Assembly: GCA_910584805.1 (NCBI GenBank)
Contig: CAJUCB010000037.1
Location: 1-10,697 of the forward strand
Direction: 5' to 3'
From: an uncultured Oscillospiraceae bacterium
GTDB taxonomy: Bacteria > Bacillota > Clostridia > Oscillospirales > Oscillospiraceae
Length of the DNA: 10,697 bases
Positions 6,273 through 10,697 of this stretch are shown here, piece after piece. A program made the translations under genes and the position numbers. The notes beneath the pieces were generated by a model that searched no databases, was not told the origin of the DNA, and worked only from the letters and a program-made list of their open reading frames with translations. Every line of letters starts with the position of its first letter. The stretch's first letter is position 1.

Positions 6273-6312
6273 CATGGGACCCTCCTTTATCTCATGGATT
6301 TCATACGAAGGT

Positions 6313-6341
6313 ATTATAGCATGGCAGGCAAAAGCCGTCAA
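6313..6341 (-). promoter_or_regulatory. promoter of the dtd operon
   Basis: On the minus strand TTGACG (6336-6341), a 17-base spacer and TATAAT (6313-6318). It lies between the terminator of the upstream toxin unit and dtd, so the operon is insulated from toxin transcription and starts here. Confidence 0.8.
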
Positions 6342-6351
6342 TCAATCCAAG

Positions 6352-6386
6352 AAAAAACCGCCGCCCCCTCTTGACAGAGGGAGCGG
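6352..6386 (-). terminator. intrinsic terminator of toxin mRNA, copy 2
   Basis: On the minus strand a 10-bp stem (6377-6386 with 6361-6370) around loop TGTCAA is followed closely by a T6 run (6352-6357). One pair is G-U on the minus strand and would be a C-A mismatch on the plus strand, so it works mainly in the toxin direction. Confidence 0.85.
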
Positions 6387-6399
6387 CAGCGTATATACT
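6371..6399 (+). promoter_or_regulatory. promoter of antisense RNA, copy 2
   Basis: TTGACA (6371-6376), a 17-base spacer and TATACT (6394-6399), pointing into the toxin gene from its 3' side. The -35 box is the loop of the toxin terminator. Confidence 0.8.
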
Positions 6400-6405
6400 A
6401 CAGCT

Positions 6406-6490
6406 AGAGGGGCCGGTCAGCGGCTGGCCCATTAAGCTAGTTTTTTTGCAGTAGCCGTCTGGTGGCCGCCGGGCGGCTACTTCTCTTTTC
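6406..6490 (+). ncRNA. predicted antisense RNA antitoxin, copy 2
   Basis: Predicted RNA of about 85 nt. It begins with a hairpin GGGCC/GGCCC (6410-6414 with 6426-6430) and ends at a terminator whose stem GTAGCCG/CGGCTAC (6451-6457 with 6474-6480) is followed by TTCTCTTTTC. Its 3' end overlaps the toxin stop codon and last codons; the rest is complementary to the toxin 3' untranslated region. Compared with copy 1 the first stem has swapped a U-A for a C-G pair. Role as toxin repressor is inferred from the known 3'-overlapping type I systems. Confidence 0.7.
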
Positions 6491-6593
6491 TCCGGTCATT
6501 CCGCACTGTATGCACAAAGGCAAGCAGGTTGAGAACAACAAGAGCGATCTGACACACATCCGTGATGCTGGAAATATGGATGAGAATGGTCAT
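6477..6593 (-). CDS. 38-residue hydrophobic peptide, candidate type I toxin (copy 2)
   Basis: The complete copy of the peptide seen at 22-138. It has 38 residues, a hydrophobic stretch ALVVLNLLAFV in the middle and a basic C-terminus (VRNDRRKEK). A purine-rich RBS GGGGGAGGGG stands directly before the ATG. The differences from copy 1 are mostly silent or conservative, evidence that the peptide itself is under selection. It has its own terminator and probable promoter and is faced by an antisense RNA, so the whole unit fits in about 375 bases between the aspS terminator and the dtd promoter. Expected action is membrane insertion and growth arrest when not repressed; this is an inference from the class. 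Confidence 0.75.
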   Translation of the reverse strand: MTILIHISSITDVCQIALVVLNLLAFVHTVRNDRRKEK

Positions 6594-6600
6594 AGCCCCT

Positions 6601-6658
6601 CCCCCTTTCCAGGGGGCAAATCGAAGGAAGTGATTTAACCCCCTTTATGTAGTGGGGG
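6601..6658 (-). promoter_or_regulatory. toxin leader hairpins near the RBS
   Basis: On the minus strand CCCCC-TGGAAA-GGGGG (6601-6616) abuts the ribosome binding site, whose G-run it shares. Further upstream CCCCC and GGGGG (6639-6658) form another hairpin. Either C-tract could pair with the G-rich RBS and hold toxin translation down until the leader is processed or refolded, as in other type I toxins. Confidence 0.4.
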
Positions 6659-6698
6659 CCAACCGCCTTTGACGTGATCCTTTCGCCGTAGCCCTTGT

Positions 6699-6727
6699 AG
6701 TTTACCACGGTTCGACGGGAAAGGCAA
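6699..6727 (-). promoter_or_regulatory. possible toxin promoter, copy 2
   Basis: On the minus strand TTGCCT (6722-6727), a 17-base spacer and TAAACT (6699-6704), four of six matches in each box. It lies just downstream of the aspS terminator and would give a leader of about 100 nt. Confidence 0.45.
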
Positions 6728-6728
6728 G

Positions 6729-6774
6729 AAAAAACAAGGGGCTGTATCCACCTACTGTGTGGATACAGCCCCTT
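6729..6774 (-). terminator. aspS terminator
   Basis: A perfect 16-bp stem (6759-6774 with 6736-6751) with a seven-base loop, followed on the minus strand by a T6 run (6729-6734). It lies 35 bases after the aspS stop and closes the hisS-aspS unit. Confidence 0.95.
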
Positions 6775-6808
6775 TGTGCTGTCGCAAAGCTGCCATGGAA
6801 TCAGGCTG

Positions 6809-8602
6809 TTACTCTTCGCTGCCCTCCTGCCGGGTGACGGCAATGGACAGGTCGTCCAACTGCTTGTCGTCTACCACGTCCGGGCAGTCCATCATCAGGT
6901 CGGAGGCGTTCTGTACCTTGGGGAAGGCGATCACGTCCCGGATGGAGGTGGCCCCGGTCATGAGCATTACCAGCCGGTCCAGGCCGTAGGCCAGGCCGCC
7001 GTGGGGGGGTGCGCCGTACTGGAAGGCATTCACCAGGTGCCCGAAACGCTCCTGGATGTCCTCCTGAGCCAGCCCCAATGCCTCAAAGGCCTTGGTTTGC
7101 AGCTCCGGTGTATTGATACGGATGGAGCCACCCCCCAGCTCGGTGCCATTCAACACAATGTCATAGGCCCGGGCCCGGCAGTTTTTCTTGTCTGTGAGAA
7201 GCTTGTCCTCGTCCTCAGCCATGGGGGCGGTGAAGGGATGGTGCATGGCCTGGTAGCGGCCCTCCTCCTCAGACCACTCGAACATGGGGAACTGCGTCAC
7301 CCACAGGAAACGGAAGTCCTTGGGGTCCAGCAGGCCCAGCTGCTTGGCGCACTCCACCCGCAGGGCCCCTAGGGCGGCAAACACCACCTCTTCCTTGGCG
7401 TCCCCTACGATGAGCACCAGGTCCCCGTCCTTGGCCCCGGCACGCTCCAAAATGGCGGCGTTCTCCTCATCGGTGAGGAACTTTTGATAAGAGGAGGTCA
7501 CCTTGCCGTCCAGCATCCGGGCCCAGGCCAGGCCCTTGGCCTGGTAGGTTTTCACAAAGTCCCCCAGCTTGTCAATCTTCTTCCGGGGGAAGTCGGCGGC
7601 GTGGCCGTCCAGGTTGATAAGGCGCACAGTGCCCCCGGCCTCAATGGCACCGGAGAACACCCCAAAGCCACAGTGTTTCACAATGTCGCTGATGTCCTTG
7701 AGCTCAAAGCCAAAGCGCAGGTCGGGCTTGTCAGAGCCGAAGCGGTCCATGGCCTCCCGCCAGGGCATGCGCTGGAAGGGGGTCTGGACCTCCACGTCCA
7801 AGACCTCCCGGAACACCCGCTTTAGGAAGCCCTCCTGGATGGTCTGGATCTGCTCCTCGTCCAGGAAGGACATCTCAAGGTCAATCTGGGTGAACTCCGG
7901 CTGGCGGTCTGCCCGGAGGTCCTCGTCCCGGAAGCAGCGGGCGATTTGGAAATAGCGGTCGAAGCCCGAGAGCATCAACAATTGCTTATACTGTTGTGGA
8001 GACTGGGGCAGGGCGTAAAACTTCCCAGGGTGGACCCGGGAGGGCACCAGATAGTCCCGGGCCCCTTCGGGGGTGGACTTGGTGAGGATGGGGGTTTCAA
8101 TCTCCAAAAAGCCCTGCTCATCGAAGTAGTCCCGGCAGATTTTGACGATCTTGTGGCGCAGGGCAAGGGTGCGCTGCATGTCTGGACGGCGCAGGTCCAG
8201 GTAGCGGTATTTCAGGCGTACCGCGTCCTTTACGTCGGAGTTTTCCACAATCTCAAAGGGCGGTGTTTCCGCCTTAGCCAGGAGGCGCAGCTCTGTGACC
8301 TGGATTTCCACAAAACCCGTGGGGAGGTCGGGGTTTTTGGACTCCCGTTCCCGGACGGTGCCGGTGGCGGCGATGACGTATTCCCCCCGGAGGCCCTCGG
8401 CCTTTTCAAAGAGGGGGCGGGGGGTGCTGTCGTCAAAGGCCAGCTGTAGGAGGCCGGTGCGGTCCCGCAGGTCGATGAAGAGCAGGCCGCCCAGGTCCCG
8501 GCGGCGCTGGACCCAGCCGCATACGGAGATGGTGCGGCCGATGTCCTCTTGGCGTAGGGTGCCGCAGTAGTCCGTGCGGCGGAAGTTTTGTAGGTTGTCC
8601 AT
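6809..8602 (-). CDS. aspS: aspartyl-tRNA synthetase
   Basis: A 597-residue bacterial-type class IIb synthetase that charges tRNA-Asp. The N-terminal OB-fold anticodon-binding domain occupies about residues 1-110 (GWVQRRRDLGGLLFIDLRD). Class II motif 1 lies near 165-187 (FLEIETPILTKSTPEGARDY), followed by the QSPQ loop (200-203), motif 2 with FRDEDLRADRQPEFTQID (224-241), the inserted GAD domain about 280-420, and motif 3 GGLAYGLDRLVML (535-547). Length is normal. GGAGG nine bases before ATG fixes the start. Only 31 bases separate it from the stop of the MazF-like gene and I find no convincing promoter there, so it is probably transcribed from upstream. Whether it also charges tRNA-Asn (non-discriminating form) cannot be told from inspection. 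Confidence 0.98.
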   Translation of the reverse strand: MDNLQNFRRTDYCGTLRQEDIGRTISVCGWVQRRRDLGGLLFIDLRDRTGLLQLAFDDSTPRPLFEKAEGLRGEYVIAATGTVRERESKNPDLPTGFVEIQVTELRLLAKAETPPFEIVENSDVKDAVRLKYRYLDLRRPDMQRTLALRHKIVKICRDYFDEQGFLEIETPILTKSTPEGARDYLVPSRVHPGKFYALPQSPQQYKQLLMLSGFDRYFQIARCFRDEDLRADRQPEFTQIDLEMSFLDEEQIQTIQEGFLKRVFREVLDVEVQTPFQRMPWREAMDRFGSDKPDLRFGFELKDISDIVKHCGFGVFSGAIEAGGTVRLINLDGHAADFPRKKIDKLGDFVKTYQAKGLAWARMLDGKVTSSYQKFLTDEENAAILERAGAKDGDLVLIVGDAKEEVVFAALGALRVECAKQLGLLDPKDFRFLWVTQFPMFEWSEEEGRYQAMHHPFTAPMAEDEDKLLTDKKNCRARAYDIVLNGTELGGGSIRINTPELQTKAFEALGLAQEDIQERFGHLVNAFQYGAPPHGGLAYGLDRLVMLMTGATSIRDVIAFPKVQNASDLMMDCPDVVDDKQLDDLSIAVTRQEGSEE

Positions 8603-8633
8603 AAGTGTGTTCCTCCAAGTTTCTATATAGAGA

Positions 8634-9323
8634 TCACTCTGTGTCTAATATGTGTTTGATGTAGGCCCAACTTTCCGGGTCAAATTCGTAAGCGGAGAGC
8701 TTGTCCCGGAGGGTTTCCCTTTGATGGGTGAGAGTTTCCTGACATTGGGACAATTTGGCGTTCAACGCTTGGTTTTCCTCCTGTAGCTTGTGATAAGCGT
8801 AGGAATAGTTGAAAAAATACTTTGTGAAAACCAGCCATTCAATGGCCTGGTAGGTTTCGGAATGAGGGTCGATATAACCATTGTCCTGTTTATATTTGAT
8901 ACGTAAGAAACTCACGCTTCTCAGGTCATTCAATTTCAAGACGGAATCATGGGACAAAAAGGGGAAATCCTCTCCTTTGAGGAGAAAGAAATTGCTTTTG
9001 CTTTCCGGGTTATCCTTGGGGTGGTAGGCGTTTCTGTGGGCGTCGATCCTGTTGTTGTAGGAGCAGATAGGAAGGACATACAGTAATTTTCCCGACACAC
9101 CGATGACAAGACCCCTGTGCTCATAAGACATTTCTGGGATATAGTTCTTGCCGAACTCGAACTGATAAATATTGCCTTTCCTTACCTGCCTGTTGGGAAT
9201 GGGTTTGTTTTTGTTTGCGGCCCAAAAGAGATCGGATTCCGCATAGCGGTTGATTTCGTCTTGGTTGGGGTTGTTCAAGGTCAAGGTATTCAGTGCGGTC
9301 AGCGATTTGATATATTTTTTCAT
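8634..9323 (-). CDS. MazF/PemK-like endoribonuclease toxin, candidate type III toxin
   Basis: A 229-residue protein. Residues about 48-141 resemble the MazF/PemK/ToxN fold: RKGNIYQFEFGKNYIPE with the opening G-x-I-Y and F-G pattern, R70 then GLVIG, the strand LLYVLPICS (81-88), and SVLKLNDLRSVSFLRI (127-142), which matches the MazF 'S-v-x-l-x-q-i-R' region. These toxins cut RNA. A C-terminal coiled coil (about 175-212, rich in Q, E, L) is additional. There is no antitoxin ORF beside it. Instead a strong promoter, a folded leader RNA and a terminator precede it, as in type III toxin-antitoxin loci (ToxIN, CptIN, TenpIN), whose toxins share this fold. RBS GGAG is seven bases from ATG. The gene is clearly AT-richer than its neighbours and interrupts hisS-aspS, pointing to transfer. 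It could instead be an orphan PemK with another role. Confidence 0.7.
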   Translation of the reverse strand: MKKYIKSLTALNTLTLNNPNQDEINRYAESDLFWAANKNKPIPNRQVRKGNIYQFEFGKNYIPEMSYEHRGLVIGVSGKLLYVLPICSYNNRIDAHRNAYHPKDNPESKSNFFLLKGEDFPFLSHDSVLKLNDLRSVSFLRIKYKQDNGYIDPHSETYQAIEWLVFTKYFFNYSYAYHKLQEENQALNAKLSQCQETLTHQRETLRDKLSAYEFDPESWAYIKHILDTE

Positions 9324-9338
9324 AATGTCGCTCCGAAT

Positions 9339-9369
9339 AAAAAAAGGCCATAGAAAACTCCATGGCCTT
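9339..9369 (-). terminator. intrinsic terminator in the toxin leader
   Basis: On the minus strand an 11-bp stem (9359-9369 with 9344-9354, one G-U pair) with a four-base loop is followed by a T7 run (9339-9345, partly overlapping the stem base). The toxin RBS begins only a few bases further on (9331-9334), so the terminator sits inside the leader and would limit toxin expression to readthrough. Confidence 0.88.
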
Positions 9370-9458
9370 AACCAAGCATAGCCTGGGTGGTCTTGCCGAC
9401 CTAAATCAATTGGGAATATGCGACCTTGTCGGTCTAAAAGGAAAGTATCGCTACTTTC
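9339..9458 (-). ncRNA. structured leader RNA, candidate type III antitoxin
   Basis: Predicted RNA of about 120 nt from the consensus promoter to the terminator. It opens with a 7-bp hairpin capped by a GCGA tetraloop (9452-9458 with 9441-9447). Two 13-nt hairpins with similar loops follow, starting 33 nt apart: GACC-GACAA-GGUC (9434-9422) and GGUC-GGCAA-GACC (9401-9389). Then comes CCAGGC-UAU-GCUUGG and the terminator. The two 13-mers have exchanged stem bases but keep pairing and the G-purine-CAA loop, which suggests a degenerate two-unit repeat. Known type III antitoxins are tandem RNA repeats of roughly 35-50 nt made in this position. Exact tandem repeats are absent, so the assignment rests on layout. 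Alternative: a simple attenuator. Confidence 0.6.
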
Positions 9459-9464
9459 GTTCTT

Positions 9465-9493
9465 ATTATATGCAGGTTTCTGTGGCTTGTCAA
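9465..9493 (-). promoter_or_regulatory. consensus promoter of the leader RNA/toxin unit
   Basis: On the minus strand TTGACA (9488-9493), a 17-base spacer and TATAAT (9465-9470), a perfect sigma-A match. The predicted start (about 9458) coincides with the first base of the tetraloop hairpin. Confidence 0.9.
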
Positions 9494-9503
9494 TAGGGAT
9501 TTT

Positions 9504-9590
9504 TTACTGCCCCGTAAAGTACCGGAACAGCAGCAGCGCCACCGCCAGCACCACGATATAGAGGATCAGCTTCACTCTGGGGTGCTTCAT
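9504..9590 (-). CDS. 28-residue single-pass membrane peptide
   Basis: A small reading frame whose ATG overlaps the hisS stop (ATGA), so ribosomes finishing hisS can restart on it. The product starts with a basic MKHPRVK, continues with about 15 hydrophobic residues (LILYIVVLAVALLLF) and ends RYFTGQ: one transmembrane segment with a positive inside. It ends just before the promoter of the leader RNA unit. No family is recognised. Base composition matches hisS, not the AT-rich insert, so it belongs to the old hisS operon. It is too short for most annotation pipelines. Confidence 0.55.
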   Translation of the reverse strand: MKHPRVKLILYIVVLAVALLLFRYFTGQ

Positions 9591-10697
9591 TCCGCCCCCT
9601 CCTTCTTCTCCCGGATGGGCTTTCCACCGTTGCGCTCCGCCAGGGCGGTTTGGATACGCTGGGTGGCTTCCTCTGGGGTTAGGCTCTCCTGGGTGCCGGT
9701 GGCCATGTCCTTTACCGCCACCACCCCTTGGGCTAGTTCATCCTCTCCCAGAAAGGCCACATAGGGGATGCCCAGCTTGTCGGCATAGCCCATCTTTGCC
9801 TTGAACTTCTTCTGTTCGGCATACACCTGGGTGCGTATCCCCGCCTGGCGCAGGCGGGTGGCAAAGGCGATGGCAGGCTGTAGGTCTGTGGTCATGGGCA
9901 GCACCAGCACCTGGGCTGGGGCGGTGGGCAGCTCTGCATTCAAGTAGCCCTGTTCCCCCAGCACGTAGAACAGCCGGGTGAGGCCGATGGAGATGCCCAC
10001 GCCGGGGAGCTTTTTGTCGGTATAGTACCCCGCCAAATCGTCATAGCGCCCCCCGGAGCAGATGGAGCCAATTTCCGGGTGGTCCAGCATCACCGTCTCG
10101 TACACAGTGCCGGTGTAGTAGTCCAGCCCCCGGGCGATGGTCAGGTCCACGGCGAAGTGGTCCTCTGGCACCCCAAAGGCGGGGAGCAGCTTGGTCACCA
10201 GGGCCAATTCCTCCAAGCCCTCGTCGAAGATGGGGTCCCGGCCCCGGTAGCCCTCCAGGGCGGAGAGGACGGCGGCGTTGTCCCCGGTGATGGCGATGAA
10301 GCGCAAAATCTCCCCGGCGGCCTCCTGGGGGATGCCCCCCTCTGTCAGCAGCGCCTGGACCTTCTCCGCCCCGATCTTATCCAGCTTGTCCACGGTGCGC
10401 ATAATCTCCCCCGACTGCTCCGCCAGGCCCAGCATGGTATAAAAGCCTGTGAGGAGCTTGCGGTTGTTCACCCGGATGCGGAAGCGTTCCAGCCCCAGGG
10501 AGGTAAAGGCCTGGTAGATGATGGCGGGGATCTCCGCCTCGTTGGAGATGTCCAGCTTGCCGTCGCCGATGACGTCGATGTCGCACTGGTAGAACTCCCG
10601 GAAGCGCCCCCGCTGGGCCCGTTCCCCCCGGTAGACCTTGCCGATCTGGTAGCGGCGGAAGGGGAAGGCCAGGTCATTGTAGTGCAGGGCCACGTAT
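9587..10697 (-). CDS. hisS: histidyl-tRNA synthetase, 5' end outside window
   Basis: The C-terminal roughly 370 residues of a class II synthetase that charges tRNA-His. The frame stays open to the window edge, so the true start and motif 1 are missing; the GTG at 10693 is internal (it reads YVALHYNDL). Visible are motif 2 with YRGERAQRGRFREFYQCDID, the histidine-binding block LTIARGLDYYTGTVYE, SGGRYDDLAGYY, motif 3 as GVGISIGLTRLF, and the C-terminal anticodon-binding domain (VLVLPMTTDLQPAIAFATRLRQAG onward). The motif 2 wording FREFYQCDID is closer to the eukaryote-like HisRS lineage than to the E. coli type with FHQLGCEVFG. hisS upstream of aspS is the usual Firmicute order, here split by the toxin insert. 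Confidence 0.96.
   Translation of the reverse strand, partial: YVALHYNDLAFPFRRYQIGKVYRGERAQRGRFREFYQCDIDVIGDGKLDISNEAEIPAIIYQAFTSLGLERFRIRVNNRKLLTGFYTMLGLAEQSGEIMRTVDKLDKIGAEKVQALLTEGGIPQEAAGEILRFIAITGDNAAVLSALEGYRGRDPIFDEGLEELALVTKLLPAFGVPEDHFAVDLTIARGLDYYTGTVYETVMLDHPEIGSICSGGRYDDLAGYYTDKKLPGVGISIGLTRLFYVLGEQGYLNAELPTAPAQVLVLPMTTDLQPAIAFATRLRQAGIRTQVYAEQKKFKAKMGYADKLGIPYVAFLGEDELAQGVVAVKDMATGTQESLTPEEATQRIQTALAERNGGKPIREKKEGAE

Larger units (their letters stand above)
6352..6614 (-). repeat. inverted duplicate of the toxin/antisense unit, copy 2
   Basis: Counterpart in reverse orientation of the unit at 1-262, about 6.1 kb away. Position 6614 corresponds to position 1, so whether the similarity extends further upstream cannot be seen. 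Confidence 0.8.

Noticed and set aside
6669..6697. Plus-strand promoter using TTGACG near 6669
   Set aside because: The nearest -10-like sequence is about 20 bases away and poor, and it would read into the aspS terminator.
9324..9458. T-box or metabolite riboswitch in front of the MazF-like gene
   Set aside because: I see no T-box sequence or known aptamer core. The downstream gene is not metabolic, and no clear antiterminator alternative is visible.

Overview
The window is a GC-rich piece of chromosome from a Firmicute. It is most like the gut Clostridia of the Oscillospirales (Flavonifractor/Lawsonibacter type), an inference from protein style, strong GGAGG ribosome binding sites, sigma-A type promoters and gene order. 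Almost every protein gene is on the minus strand, so the window is best read from right to left.

Right end (10697 to 6729): hisS (5' end cut by the window), a 28-residue membrane peptide overlapping it by ATGA, then an AT-richer insert, then aspS with a textbook terminator. The insert has a consensus promoter (TTGACA-N17-TATAAT), a leader of about 120 nt that folds into hairpins and ends in an intrinsic terminator, and, directly after the terminator, the RBS and gene of a MazF/PemK-like protein. No protein antitoxin gene is present. This is the layout of a type III (RNA-antitoxin) toxin-antitoxin system, and it is the most interesting object in the window. aspS starts 31 nt after the toxin stop without an obvious strong promoter, so an essential gene may depend on readthrough of the leader terminator.

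Middle (6727 to 6352): a compact candidate type I toxin-antitoxin unit. It encodes a 38-residue hydrophobic/basic peptide. A consensus promoter on the opposite strand, whose -35 lies in the loop of the toxin terminator, drives a predicted antisense RNA of about 85 nt over the 3' end of the toxin mRNA. A second, inverted copy of the same unit occupies positions 1-262, cut at the window edge. The two copies differ by conservative or silent changes in the peptide and by compensatory changes in the RNA hairpins.

Housekeeping cluster (6341 to 797): its own promoter, then dtd (D-aminoacyl-tRNA deacylase), a glyoxalase-II-like metallo-beta-lactamase protein, hemZ-type radical SAM enzyme, a uridine-kinase-like nucleoside kinase, an Mrp/NBP35 P-loop Fe-S carrier, and exodeoxyribonuclease III. 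dtd, the hydrolase and hemZ are tightly packed (ATGA overlap). A dispersed four-hairpin repeat lies between the kinase and mrp, probably followed by an mrp promoter.

Left intergenic region (263 to 796): no protein gene. The part from about 514 to 760 has strong promoter-like sequences facing inward from both sides and five local hairpins, so it looks like a small structured RNA gene that I cannot assign to a family or firmly to a strand.
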